Of a stretch of DNA of 47,413 nt, positions 16,839-25,014 are shown one piece after another (the stretch's first letter is position 1; each line of letters starts with the position of its first letter). This DNA comes from Dethiosulfatibacter aminovorans DSM 17477 (GTDB lineage: Bacteria > Bacillota > Clostridia > Tissierellales > Dethiosulfatibacteraceae). The stretch covers positions 1 to 47,413 of the forward strand of contig NZ_FQZL01000032.1 in assembly GCF_900142005.1 (NCBI RefSeq). Direction: 5' to 3'. The position numbers and the translations under genes are program-made. A model generated the notes under the pieces. It did no database searches and had not been told where the DNA came from. It saw only the letters and a list, made by a program, of their open reading frames with translations.

Positions 16839-17655
16839 TGCTTATTGCACCACCTTTCCGTTTATCGTCTCGGCAACATTTCCGCTTCGTCATGGTGCTT
16901 TTTCCCCTTCAAGATATCATTACATATCCAGATACACTAACACGCCTTAAAACCGAAATATTGACTTATTTTTCTTCTGATTCAATTATATCATTAAGAA
17001 GGCACAATTTATGCATATTTTCTTTGATTTTATTCACTGAAAAAAAGAATAATTGTCTATAAACTATTGAACACATCAGATGTAGGATAATATGAACGTC
17101 AAGTAATATTATTTGCACAACACAGAAGAATAGCTATATTACTCCATTTCAAGAAATACGCATGCATGTATAGTATGTAACCTCATTGGTGTTATCTCGT
17201 CTACCCTAGAAGAAAGCAAACGACACACCCAAATGTATAAATACACATACAAACAAGCAATATACACAAAATCCGCACTTTTTAGAATGAATCCCCATCT
17301 CTACGACTCAATCACTACAACCGTTCATTAAACTCATATCAAGCCATTCTACGGTACTCAGATAACACCAAACATAAAAAAGTACTCATCACCAAGTATA
17401 GGTTTGCATAATTTGCAAAACAGGACAACCTTAAGTCATATGAACTGCTGCAATTCAACCAATTCAAAACCATTTATACTAATTCACAGGCTAGAATCTC
17501 AACAGCATTATCACCCATATAGTGTCACAATAAACTAAAATTTTATGCTGCCTTTCCTGATGTTCCTGGAAAAACACCTCAATACTTTCAGATGATATTC
17601 ACTTTCCAAACCTTCGAATATCTTTCAATAACTCATCATAATTTGCGTTTCTTTA
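16839..17655. other. Long non-coding region with strong base skew, upstream of the giant gene
   Basis: About 800 bases hold no convincing ORF on either strand. The plus strand is very rich in A and C and poor in G over most of 17100-17600. The leader and promoter of the giant gene must lie at its left end. The rest could be an untranslated leader, a replication or transfer region, or decayed DNA. I see no tRNA and no clear repeat. Confidence 0.5.
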
Positions 17656-17684
17656 TTGTCATATGCCATATTGCTTGATATAAT
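17656..17684 (+). promoter_or_regulatory. Sigma-A promoter for the membrane protein at 17767
   Basis: TTGTCA (17656-17661) and TATAAT (17679-17684) stand 17 bases apart. Transcription would begin near 17691 and leave a leader of about 75 bases. Confidence 0.75.
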
Positions 17685-17766
17685 ATTAATAACTCGGTTA
17701 ATCAATATTCATTTAACAAAATGATTAAATTCATATTACTAAAATCTATCTTAGAAGGAGGTTGTT

Positions 17767-18231
17767 ATGTACTCAATAACAATAACTGTAATTTTAATCA
17801 TTTTTTACGGAATATCAAACTGGTTGGTATGGCAAGACCTTAAGGAAAACACATCCTTGCCTCGTGGTTCGTTTCCACGCAAACACGGATTTGCGGTAGG
17901 ATGGTTTTTGAAGTTTTTAATCTTAGGGGAAATAATATCTCTCTGCATTAATTACGGATGGCTGCATTTAATAATTTTACCGATAGCCTGGTTCTTTGGT
18001 GGATGGACTGCAACTCTATTAGAACGAAAAGCATACATGAACCGAATGTTAGAAGAAATAAAAAAAATAAATATGTCTCGGTTAGATTCCGCTTATGACT
18101 ATAAGTTAACAGTTATGATGCTAGATTTCCCGGAATGGTGGGTATCGTTAATGTCTACCGAGTTTAAAAGAGAACTTTTCAATAAAAGAGAAGAGTTAAT
18201 GCGACATGGAATAAGGTTGGGTTTTAAGTAA
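17767..18231 (+). CDS. Membrane protein of unknown function (154 aa)
   Basis: AGAAGGAGG lies just before the ATG. The N-terminal span (ITITVILIIFYGISNWLVW) and two spans in the middle (GWFLKFLILGEIISLCI and LIILPIAWFFGGWTATLL) make a three-helix membrane part. A soluble, charged C-terminal half follows (from about residue 95). No family is recognised. It has its own promoter and a terminator, so it is a single-gene unit, probably expressed while the element is integrated. Such genes often affect host-phage relations, but no motif shows this. Confidence 0.7.
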   Translation: MYSITITVILIIFYGISNWLVWQDLKENTSLPRGSFPRKHGFAVGWFLKFLILGEIISLCINYGWLHLIILPIAWFFGGWTATLLERKAYMNRMLEEIKKINMSRLDSAYDYKLTVMMLDFPEWWVSLMSTEFKRELFNKREELMRHGIRLGFK

Positions 18232-18234
18232 ATT

Positions 18235-18266
18235 GAGGATGAATGCAATGTTCATCCTCTTTGTTT
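18235..18266 (+). terminator. Intrinsic terminator after the 154-aa membrane protein
   Basis: The perfect 9-bp stem GAGGATGAA/TTCATCCTC (18235-18243, 18251-18259) is followed by TTTGTTTG, four bases after the stop codon. Confidence 0.75.
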
Positions 18267-18326
18267 GCCAACAATGCTCTGGTAAGGATTCTTTTACTTG
18301 AATATCCCAACACCTCAAAATATTAT

Positions 18327-18797
18327 TTATAGCTCATTGTTTGATACATCATTGCTCTTCAAAGCTTTCTTAGACTTCTCTCTTCTATTCAATCTCATGC
18401 TTAGGATTAAGGAATGGCACAAAACAAACAACGATAAAACCGCTTGTATCAAATACGAAAAGAAAAAATCAACCGAAGCACTGTTAATATATGCTCCATA
18501 TAGTACTAATCCCCGAAATGCACCGTCAAGCAGTAACCACAACACAATAATTATTGATGTAAGTTTAGAAGGTGCCATTATATAGCTAGCGACAAAGACA
18601 CCAGTTATAACAAGCATAACAATACGACTTCCTTCAATTTGATTTCCAGGAAGAATAAAAGCATATACCCCTGTACAAACCAAGAAACCTAGATAGCCCT
18701 TTAATAGCGATAAATCCTTGTCTCTGTTCCTCTTCTCATTAAAATGATAGATAATGAGTATTATCAACAGACTTACTCCGACACTAATTAATACCAT
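18327..18797 (-). CDS. Membrane protein of unknown function (156 aa)
   Basis: I chose the ATG at 18797 because AAAGGAGA lies 6 bases upstream; a longer frame to 18857 would run through a hairpin. About four hydrophobic spans are present (LISVGVSLLIILIIYHF, YLGFLVCTGVYAFIL, IVMLVITGVFVASYIM, LSLFVLCHSLILSM), with a Lys/Arg-rich tail. No family is recognised. A terminator-like hairpin lies in its short leader, so its expression may be controlled by early termination, or the hairpin ends transcription arriving from the right. Confidence 0.65.
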   Translation of the reverse strand: MVLISVGVSLLIILIIYHFNEKRNRDKDLSLLKGYLGFLVCTGVYAFILPGNQIEGSRIVMLVITGVFVASYIMAPSKLTSIIIVLWLLLDGAFRGLVLYGAYINSASVDFFFSYLIQAVLSLFVLCHSLILSMRLNRREKSKKALKSNDVSNNEL

Positions 18798-18825
18798 GGC
18801 AATTCTCCTTTCGATTTGAAATATA

Positions 18826-18853
18826 ATAAAAACCCTGCTCAAATCTGAACAGG
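18826..18853 (-). terminator. Terminator-like hairpin just upstream of the 156-aa gene
   Basis: Read on the minus strand, CCCTGTTCA and TGAGCAGGG form a 9-bp stem (18853-18845 and 18841-18833) followed by TTTTTATTAT. It lies about 30 bases before the ATG of the next gene, so it may be an attenuator or the end of the small-gene transcript from the right. Confidence 0.65.
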
Positions 18854-19074
18854 GCAATAAAACCTCTACAAAAAATATTTAAATACACCAACCCCAATTC
18901 AACATATCCCAATAACTATTTTATCACTTTCCATATCACCCTACAACTACAAATCAACATTTACTTATGAGGTTGTTACTTTTCATTCAACTGTCAAATT
19001 ATCTTCAACCGAAATTGGCGAAGTGCTGCATTATCCGTTTTTCCAAAATATAAACTAAAACTATATCCATTTTC

Positions 19075-19260
19075 TCATAACCTAAACTTTTTCCGCTTAA
19101 ATTCTTCAAGCTTTTCTTTCTTAAGATTCATAAAATGATCTACTGCTTTTTGAGTCAACATATGATCAATCGCTTTGTCTGGTTCCTTGTCAATCTCAAC
19201 TTCTTCTGTTCTTATTACTTTCCCAGTCTTTAAATCTATTGTTACTTTAACACCTTGCAT
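19075..19260 (-). CDS. Small protein (61 aa), tandem paralogue of the next gene
   Basis: The protein begins MQGVKVTIDLKTGKVIRTEE and goes on to a KEPDKAIDHML stretch and a basic, helical C-terminus. The neighbour at 19300 shows the same layout (MRGVEVTLDRKTLKV, EPDKRIDKVL), so the two arose by duplication. GGGAGGG lies 6 bases before the ATG. No function is known. The shape (short beta hairpin, then charged helix) hints at a DNA- or protein-binding protein. Confidence 0.7.
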   Translation of the reverse strand: MQGVKVTIDLKTGKVIRTEEVEIDKEPDKAIDHMLTQKAVDHFMNLKKEKLEEFKRKKFRL

Positions 19261-19299
19261 AATAGGCCCTCCCTTTATAAAAAACAGACCACATCATTT

Positions 19300-19470
19300 C
19301 TATTTTTTCAACTTCTTTAACTGCTCAGCATCAAGGCTTTTCAATCTTTGTATAGTCATTTCAACCAACACTTTGTCGATTCTCTTATCTGGTTCACTTT
19401 GAAGTTCGACTTCTCCTATCTTTTTTACCTTTAACGTTTTACGGTCAAGGGTAACTTCAACCCCTCTCAT
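19300..19470 (-). CDS. Small protein (56 aa), tandem paralogue
   Basis: I chose the ATG at 19470 because AAGGAGGATATACT precedes it; a longer frame to 19545 runs back through a hairpin. The sequence parallels the 61-residue neighbour downstream over nearly its full length. Even the leaders match: GTGGTC, a T-run and a GGAGG site stand in the same order before both genes. It is the first gene inside the right end of the element, 110 bases from the inner repeat. Confidence 0.7.
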   Translation of the reverse strand: MRGVEVTLDRKTLKVKKIGEVELQSEPDKRIDKVLVEMTIQRLKSLDAEQLKKLKK

Positions 19471-19485
19471 AGTATATCCTCCTTC

Positions 19486-19528
19486 AATAAAAATTGACCA
19501 CCAGGACTTAAATGCAAATCCGGTGGTC
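19486..19528 (-). terminator. Leader hairpin (attenuator-like) before the 56-aa gene
   Basis: On the minus strand GACCACC and GGTGGTC (19502-19496 paired with 19528-19522) form a stem, extended by GGA/TCC, and a T tract (TTTTTATT) follows. A TATAAT-like -10 lies near 19540-19545 just upstream. The transcript would therefore begin inside or just before the hairpin, which suggests attenuation. Confidence 0.55.
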
Positions 19529-19580
19529 GTACTCTTATTATACACTATTTTATTTCTTTGAATGTGATTAAAAATATGTC

Positions 19581-19604
19581 GTAGTAGTCATTTAGTAGTC
19601 ATTT
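19581..19604 (+). repeat. Right inner direct repeat, candidate integrase arm site
   Basis: Two exact AGTAGTCATTT units stand in tandem (19583-19593 and 19594-19604). The block matches 1513-1534 at 21 of 22 positions. This tandem layout is typical of arm-type integrase sites. Confidence 0.5.
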
Positions 19605-19697
19605 TGCATTTTTTGTAAATTTTTGACTACATGCCCAACCCATGAAACCGTGCTATATCAATACCGCTATCAATTCAACAAAATTGCCTCAATCAAA

Positions 19698-19717
19698 TTT
19701 CAATTAAATTTTCCTTA
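19698..19717 (+). repeat. Candidate attR core (20-bp direct repeat)
   Basis: This is an exact copy of the repeat at 1382-1401, in the same orientation, lying between the element and the molybdenum operon. The rest of 19546-19852 holds no gene apart from the arm repeat. Confidence 0.6.
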
Positions 19718-19830
19718 ACAATTTCATATTCCATGAAAATCAGATCATCCAAGCTTGAAGAAAGCTTCCCCAAAGCTTAAACCATACAAGCAATCATTTA
19801 AAAACAAAAGGAATTCTTCATTAATCAAAG

Positions 19831-19854
19831 CAAAAATCCGGAATACCGGATTTT
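19831..19854 (-). terminator. Terminator of the Moco operon
   Basis: On the minus strand AAAATCCGG-TATT-CCGGATTTT forms a 9-bp stem (19854-19846, 19841-19833) followed by T residues. It overlaps the last base of the MOSC stop codon. Confidence 0.75.
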
Positions 19855-20302
19855 AGTCTTCAAGTACCTCTATAACGTCTCCAGGCTTAATCTTTCCACC
19901 CTTCAACACTCTTGTAAATATTCCTTCCAGGGGCATGACGCACTTTCCTACCTGGTTTCTTATGGCACAACCTTCATGACACTCCTTCCCTATTTGTGTC
20001 ACTTCCATGAGAACATCGCCAATCTTCAGTTTTGTTCCTACAGGCAGTTCGTAAAGTATAATCCCTTCAGTTGTAAGATTTTCTGCAAAAATCCCTCTGC
20101 AGTCGTCATAGCCCTTACCTTTGAGCATTTCTTCCATCTTCTTTACACTTTCATTTCCCAGAAGACTTACCTGCCTGTGCCATTTCCCTGCATGAGCATC
20201 TCCCTCAAGGCCAAATTCCTCTATGAAGTTTCCTTCATCTATTGTGGTCTTTGTGATTCCTTTCTTGTCGCTAATATTTACAGCTATTATCCTGCCTTTC
20301 AT
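19853..20302 (-). CDS. MOSC domain protein (molybdenum cofactor-associated)
   Basis: MOSC domains bind molybdopterin-bound sulfur and act in cofactor sulfuration or transfer. The short 149-residue form seen here is common downstream of moaC in anaerobes. The early EEFGLEGDAHAGKWHRQVSLL matches the family signature, and three cysteines follow in GKECHEGCAIRNQVGKC (108, 112, 121), the last near the conserved position of the catalytic Cys. Its ATG overlaps the moaC stop (ATGA), so translation is coupled. It is the last gene of the operon. Confidence 0.9.
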   Translation of the reverse strand: MKGRIIAVNISDKKGITKTTIDEGNFIEEFGLEGDAHAGKWHRQVSLLGNESVKKMEEMLKGKGYDDCRGIFAENLTTEGIILYELPVGTKLKIGDVLMEVTQIGKECHEGCAIRNQVGKCVMPLEGIFTRVLKGGKIKPGDVIEVLED

Positions 20303-20793
20303 TTTCTATCCTCATTTACTTCCCTGTTGAAGTCTCCAGACTTGCCGCCGGATTTCTTCATCAGCTTCACATCGGAAATTATCATGCTTCTGTCTACAGC
20401 CTTGCACATGTCGTATATGGTAAGAGCTGCAACAGATACCGCAGTGAGAACTTCCATTTCTATACCGGTTTTTCCTCTTGTTGTTGCCCTGGCACCTATG
20501 TGTATGCAATTCTTTTCAACATCGGGCTCGAACTTCATGTCTATTCCGTTCATGAGGATATTGTGGCACATGGGGATTATATCCCATGTTTTTTTTGCTG
20601 CCATAATTCCCGCAACCTGTGCCGTTGCAATTACATCTCCCTTTTTATGCTTTCCACCGGTAATCATTTCAAGGGTTTTTCCATCCATGTATATGCAGCC
20701 ATAAGCTTCTCCTATCCTGAGAGTATCCTCCTTGTCTCCCACATCAACCATTTTAGGTCTTCCATCTTCGTTAATATGCGTCAACTTTTCCAT
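20299..20793 (-). CDS. moaC: Cyclic pyranopterin monophosphate synthase MoaC
   Basis: MoaC works with MoaA to turn GTP into cyclic pyranopterin monophosphate, the first step of molybdopterin synthesis. The hallmarks KGDVIATAQVAGIMAAKKT, IPMCHN and GKTGIEMEVLTAVSVAALTIYDMCKA are all present, and the 164 residues are normal. Its ribosome site GGAGG lies within the last codons of moaA, which encode Ile-Gly-Gly, so the two genes share sequence. One base separates the moaA stop codon from the ATG. Confidence 0.97.
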   Translation of the reverse strand: MEKLTHINEDGRPKMVDVGDKEDTLRIGEAYGCIYMDGKTLEMITGGKHKKGDVIATAQVAGIMAAKKTWDIIPMCHNILMNGIDMKFEPDVEKNCIHIGARATTRGKTGIEMEVLTAVSVAALTIYDMCKAVDRSMIISDVKLMKKSGGKSGDFNREVNEDRK

Positions 20794-20794
20794 C

Positions 20795-21754
20795 TCAGCC
20801 TCCTATATTGTTCATATCCCTTGTTATGGGCTTGTAGTCCTTGTCGTTAATGTGGTGCGCCTTTGGCTTCATTTCTATCGTATCGACTATTATTTTCTTG
20901 ATTTCTTCCTTGTCTCCAAGACCTTTCTTCACATCTATCTCCTTGTCTGAATGAAGGCAGGGCTTCAGCTTTCCATCGGCAGTAAGCCTCAATCTGTTGC
21001 AGGTGTTGCAGAAATGCTGTGATATTGGATTTATCAATCCTATTGTCCCCTTTGCTCCAGGCATCTTGTATGTCCTGGCCGGAGATCCGTCCTCATTCTC
21101 GAGAGGAATCAGATTCTCAAGTCTTTCAAGTACCGTTTCATTTGGTATGAATTTTTCCTTTGACCAGTCAGCCGCATGTCCTATGGGCATCAGTTCAATG
21201 AATCTTACATGGATGTCGTGGTTTAGTGTCAATTCCGCAAGGTCTTCTATTTCATCATCGTTGAATCCTCCTATGAGGACAGTGTTGATTTTTATGGGAG
21301 TCAATCCGTGATTCAGGGCAGCCTTTATTCCCTCGAGCACCCTTTCTATGTCTCCACCCCTTGTTATTTCCCTAAACTTTTCCACATCCAGTGTATCAAG
21401 GCTGATATTCACCCTGTTTAACCCTGCATCCTTGAGTTTCTCTGCATATTCGGCCAGAAGAATTCCGTTGGTTGTCATGGCTATGTCCTTGATTCCCTCA
21501 AGCTCGGCGGTTTTCTTCACAAGCCATTCTATGTTTTTCCTTACAAGAGGCTCTCCTCCCGTAATCCTTATCTTGTCGAATCCCATTTCTGCGGATGCTT
21601 CAATTATCTGATAGATTTCCTCCAGGGAAAGCATGTCAGGGTGGGTCTTCTTGCAGACTCCCTCCTCAGGCATGCAGTACATGCATCTCAGATTGCATCT
21701 GTCAGTTACCGAAACCCTTAAATATCTGATGTTCCTTCCATATGTATCCTTCAT
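20795..21754 (-). CDS. moaA: GTP 3',8-cyclase MoaA (radical SAM)
   Basis: MoaA is a radical-SAM enzyme that cyclises GTP. The first cluster is in RCNLRCMYC (Cys 20, 24, 27). The second cluster is in the C-terminal CNTCNRLRLTADGKLKPC. The protein ends in Gly-Gly, which the family needs for activity. At 319 residues it is complete. The start overlaps the stop of the upstream moeA-type gene by four bases (ATGA). The GG end is encoded by GGA GGC, which serves as the ribosome site for moaC. Confidence 0.97.
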   Translation of the reverse strand: MKDTYGRNIRYLRVSVTDRCNLRCMYCMPEEGVCKKTHPDMLSLEEIYQIIEASAEMGFDKIRITGGEPLVRKNIEWLVKKTAELEGIKDIAMTTNGILLAEYAEKLKDAGLNRVNISLDTLDVEKFREITRGGDIERVLEGIKAALNHGLTPIKINTVLIGGFNDDEIEDLAELTLNHDIHVRFIELMPIGHAADWSKEKFIPNETVLERLENLIPLENEDGSPARTYKMPGAKGTIGLINPISQHFCNTCNRLRLTADGKLKPCLHSDKEIDVKKGLGDKEEIKKIIVDTIEMKPKAHHINDKDYKPITRDMNNIGG

Positions 21755-23670
21755 ATCTTCACCACTTTTCCTGTATTTTCAAAGGTGTACCCTCCAAGCT
21801 CCTTCAATTCTTCCTTGAGTTTTCTGGATTTGATTACCTTCAAAAATGTTTTTATTTTCGGATTGTTCATTTCTTCCTTCAGCATTGCAAAGTCGTATTC
21901 CTCTTCGGCCAGGGGTATGAAGTCAAGGTTCATGGTTTTCGCTGCAGAATACACACCAAGGCCAACGTCTGCCGTTCCCGAAGAAACCGCTGCAGCCACC
22001 GCCATGTGGGTCGTCATTTCCCTTTCATATCCCGTTATATCGTTTCTGTCCATTCCTTCCTGCTTCAACCTGTAGTCTAGAAGCACCCTAGTGCCTGAAC
22101 CCTTTTGCCTGTTGACAAAGGATACGTCATCCCTTGAAAGGTCCCTCAAAGATTTTATATTCCTGGGATTCCCCTTCTGTACCATGAATCCCTGCGTCCT
22201 TCCAAATCCCTTTACAAGAACAACATCAGTCCCTCTCAAATACTTCTGCAGTACGGGAACATTGTAGATCCCGGTTTTCTCGTCGAGAAGGTGGATTGGC
22301 GCCAGGTGGCATTCACCCTTTCTCAGTGCCATTATTCCGCCCATGCTTCCCGTATGGGCGGAAGACAGGTCAACCATTGAATCCATCATATGTATATGAT
22401 TGTTTACTATGTCCATTACCAGGTCGTGGCTTCCTATGGAAACAACCGTATTCTCTATTTTAGAATAGTCCTTCAGCAGTTCTATCTGAACAAGTTCGCT
22501 TGCTTCAAAGCCTTCCTTCTCCTTGGGTATTACAAGTATTCCGTCGCATCTAACCAGGGACATTAGCACCCCTGCTCCTCTGTTGAGAGGAGTAGCTATA
22601 ATCTTGCCTCCAAGTTTTCCCAGCTTCACCCGTACAAATTCCTTGTATTTGTAGGAGGATACAATCCTCTTTGACAGATAGGCCTGTATAACTGCTGGTT
22701 TTTCCCTATGAAGACTCATGAATTCCATGATTATTTCCCGGGCAATATTCCTGAACACCATGTATGCCGAAACGGGATATCCGGGAATTCCTATTACAGG
22801 CTTTCCTTTTACCTTCCCAAGAATGGCGGGCTTTCCCGGCTTGATTGAAAGGCCGTGGTAGCACACCTCTCCCAGTTCCTCAACTATGCTTTTAGTATAG
22901 TCCTCCGTACCGGCTGAAGATCCTGCATTGATGATAGTTATATCGTTTTTCTCAACGGAATCCATTACGGTTTTCTTTATTTCCTCATAGTCGTCCCTTA
23001 CTACCTGGTACCTTGAAGGGATTGCTCCGCATTCAAGAGTCAATCCTTCAAACATCCTCGAATTGGACTCTATGATGTCGCCCCTTTTAAGTATTGTTCC
23101 CGGCTCCACTATTTCCGTCCCTGTTGGGATTATTCCTACTTTCGTCCTTGCATAAACTTGAATCTCGTCGATTCCTCCGTTTATCAATGATGCCAGGTCC
23201 ACAGGTCTTATCTTATGGTTTGCAGAAACTATCATTTCTCCCGCCACTATATCCTCACCTACAGGCCTTACATGCTGCCAGGGAGATGCCGGTGTCATGA
23301 TCTGAACCTCTTCTTCGCTTAACTCGTTAAGGTCTTCTATCATTATCACGGCATTGTATTCCCCGTCAATTGGATCTCCCGTGTCAACGACCTTGTAGTC
23401 CCTTCCCTTTACCAGGGTCAAGGGTTTACCCTCTCTGGCCCCAAAGGTATTTTCAGATTTCACTGCAATTCCGTCCATAGCCGATGCATTGAAGTTTGGA
23501 GATGAATATTTGGCAAAATATGGCCGGGCGGTAACTCTTCCCAGGGAATCCACAACACTTATTGTTTCAACCGGTTTGTTTTCAAGCTCTTCCTCGAACC
23601 TTTCAAGATATCCCTTCAGGGCAACCTCAAGGTCTGTATTTTCAAGATATATGTTTCTTTCCTTTTTCAT
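21751..23670 (-). CDS. MoeA fused to a periplasmic-binding-protein-like domain
   Basis: The first 400 residues or so are MoeA, which inserts molybdate into molybdopterin: SPNFNASAMDGIAV, then INAGSSAGTEDYT and GLSIKPGKPAILG near the active site. From about residue 410 to the end is a PBP-like domain (YNVPVLQKYL, KGSGTRVLLDYRL, MAVAAAVSSGTADVGLGVYS) similar to the molybdate/tungstate-binding fold of pfam12727, which lacks a signal peptide and so is cytoplasmic. This fusion is known in archaea and clostridia. I chose the ATG at 23670 because GAGGGAGGTAGCC precedes it; an in-frame ATG at 23685 is possible. It may sense or hold molybdate or tungstate for insertion. Confidence 0.9.
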   Translation of the reverse strand: MKKERNIYLENTDLEVALKGYLERFEEELENKPVETISVVDSLGRVTARPYFAKYSSPNFNASAMDGIAVKSENTFGAREGKPLTLVKGRDYKVVDTGDPIDGEYNAVIMIEDLNELSEEEVQIMTPASPWQHVRPVGEDIVAGEMIVSANHKIRPVDLASLINGGIDEIQVYARTKVGIIPTGTEIVEPGTILKRGDIIESNSRMFEGLTLECGAIPSRYQVVRDDYEEIKKTVMDSVEKNDITIINAGSSAGTEDYTKSIVEELGEVCYHGLSIKPGKPAILGKVKGKPVIGIPGYPVSAYMVFRNIAREIIMEFMSLHREKPAVIQAYLSKRIVSSYKYKEFVRVKLGKLGGKIIATPLNRGAGVLMSLVRCDGILVIPKEKEGFEASELVQIELLKDYSKIENTVVSIGSHDLVMDIVNNHIHMMDSMVDLSSAHTGSMGGIMALRKGECHLAPIHLLDEKTGIYNVPVLQKYLRGTDVVLVKGFGRTQGFMVQKGNPRNIKSLRDLSRDDVSFVNRQKGSGTRVLLDYRLKQEGMDRNDITGYEREMTTHMAVAAAVSSGTADVGLGVYSAAKTMNLDFIPLAEEEYDFAMLKEEMNNPKIKTFLKVIKSRKLKEELKELGGYTFENTGKVVKI

Positions 23671-23681
23671 GGCTACCTCCC

Positions 23682-24911
23682 TCATTCAGTATATACTCTT
23701 ACGGTATTTCCTTTATTTATTCCTTCAGTCCCGGACTTTATTACTACATATCCTTCACTCCTGGAAAGCTGTGATATCGCTGCAGATTTCTTTATGAGGG
23801 GATTGAAAAGGTATTTTCCGTCCCTGTTCTCCAGAGTCCCCATAACATAGGTTTCCTTTCCCGGGGCTCCTGCCAGGCTGTAGGTAAGCTCTGCTTCAAC
23901 AAAGGACTCAATGGCATCTTCCTTTTCAAGAAGTATCTTGAAAAGCTCCTTGCCGAATATTGTGAATATTATAGACGATGATCCAGGGTGACCGGGCAGT
24001 CCTATCAGCGCAGTGTCCCTGGCACAGGACATTATCGTAGGCTTGCCGGGCTTCACTGCCGCTCCGTGTACGAAAAGCCCCGGCTTCCCAAAGCTGTCCA
24101 GCACCTCTGCCGTAACATCCTTTATACCTGCCGAACTTCCTCCGGACACTATTACTATGTCCGCCCTGTCTATCCATTTTTCAACTTCATTGTAAAGGCT
24201 TCCCTCATCGTCATCGACTATGGTCTTGTGTATCACTTCACCGCCGTATTTTTCAATAAGGGCTCCTACAACAAAGCTGTTGATATCCCTTACCTCGCCG
24301 GGCTTTATATCTTCTTCGGGTCTTCTTATCTCGTCACCGGAGGATATGATTACAGTTCTCGGCTTTTTGAATACGGATATCTCTGATACTCCTATGGCAC
24401 TTAAGGCACCTGTATCGAAGGCTGTAATCTTCCTGCCCTTTTTCACAATCACATCGTCTACGCTTATATCTTCACCGATGTATATAATATTTTCTCCGGG
24501 ATGCATGGCCATGTTAACGGCAACGGTCTCTTCATCAAGCTTCTCAGTATATTCAATCATGACAACTGCATCGGCACCCTTTGGCAACATTCCCCCTGTG
24601 GGAACGTATACACAGGTATTTTCAACTACCTCCGTTTCAGCTTCAGTTCCCATTAGAACCTCCCCTGAAACATCCAGAAATACAGGCATGCTTTCCGAAG
24701 CCCCTCTCGTATCCGAAGACATGAGGGCATACCCGTCGACAGTAGATTTGTTGAAGTCCGGAATGTTGACAGAACTCTTGATGTCTTTGGCCGAGTACCT
24801 GTCCAGTGCTTCACTTATATGGACAATCTCTGTTCCTATATCAATGTCTCCAAAATATTCCTTCATCATTTCTCTAATTTTATAAGGTTCGTATGCTTTT
24901 AGAAATTTCAT
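23682..24911 (-). CDS. moeA: Molybdopterin molybdenumtransferase MoeA
   Basis: MoeA inserts molybdate into adenylylated molybdopterin. Typical sequences are FNKSTVDGYALMS, VVMIEYTE, VIVSGGSSAGIKDVT and GAAVKPGKPTIMSC, followed by LPGHPGSS. I chose the ATG at 24911, 4 bases after GGAGG; an ATG at 24914 is too close to the ribosome site and one at 24968 has none. The result is 409 residues, normal for the family. It is the first gene of the operon after the riboswitch, and its product is distinct from the PBP-fused MoeA that follows. One may serve molybdenum and the other tungsten. Confidence 0.95.
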   Translation of the reverse strand: MKFLKAYEPYKIREMMKEYFGDIDIGTEIVHISEALDRYSAKDIKSSVNIPDFNKSTVDGYALMSSDTRGASESMPVFLDVSGEVLMGTEAETEVVENTCVYVPTGGMLPKGADAVVMIEYTEKLDEETVAVNMAMHPGENIIYIGEDISVDDVIVKKGRKITAFDTGALSAIGVSEISVFKKPRTVIISSGDEIRRPEEDIKPGEVRDINSFVVGALIEKYGGEVIHKTIVDDDEGSLYNEVEKWIDRADIVIVSGGSSAGIKDVTAEVLDSFGKPGLFVHGAAVKPGKPTIMSCARDTALIGLPGHPGSSSIIFTIFGKELFKILLEKEDAIESFVEAELTYSLAGAPGKETYVMGTLENRDGKYLFNPLIKKSAAISQLSRSEGYVVIKSGTEGINKGNTVRVYTE

Positions 24912-24982
24912 CATTCCTCCATCCAAGGTGTCCAAAAATTTACTTAAGGCCATTTTACTATTTCTCACAAGACAATTTCATA

Positions 24983-25010
24983 CAAAAAAAAACCGTCCGT
25001 TTGGACAGTT
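24983..25010 (-). terminator. Intrinsic terminator of the Moco riboswitch
   Basis: On the minus strand AACTGTCC-AAAC-GGACGGTT is an 8-bp stem (with one G-U pair) followed by a run of T. The loop and stem UCCAAAC can instead pair with GUUUGGA in the riboswitch (25021-25029), giving a choice between terminator and antiterminator. Confidence 0.75.
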
Positions 25011-25014
25011 ATAG

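Larger units (their letters stand above)
1382..19717. mobile_element. Integrated element, ~18.3 kb, integrase-bearing, phage-like but without structural genes
   Basis: The boundaries are a 20-bp perfect direct repeat (1382-1401 and 19698-19717) and an inner direct-repeat pair. A tyrosine integrase lies next to the left end. Contents in order are integrase, unknown zinc-finger protein, double-HTH regulator, HTH protein, DnaD-like and DnaB-like replication proteins, two sigma-region-4-like proteins, small orphans, a giant polyvalent-type protein, and small membrane and orphan genes. No terminase, portal, capsid, tail, lysis, relaxase or type IV secretion gene was recognised. The genes inside are more AT-rich in appearance than the chromosomal genes to the right. 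It could be a phage satellite, a degraded prophage or a novel integrative element. Confidence 0.8.

Noticed and set aside
1382..19717. Complete prophage
   Set aside because: No terminase, portal, capsid or tail gene could be recognised in the element, despite its phage-like replication and regulatory genes.
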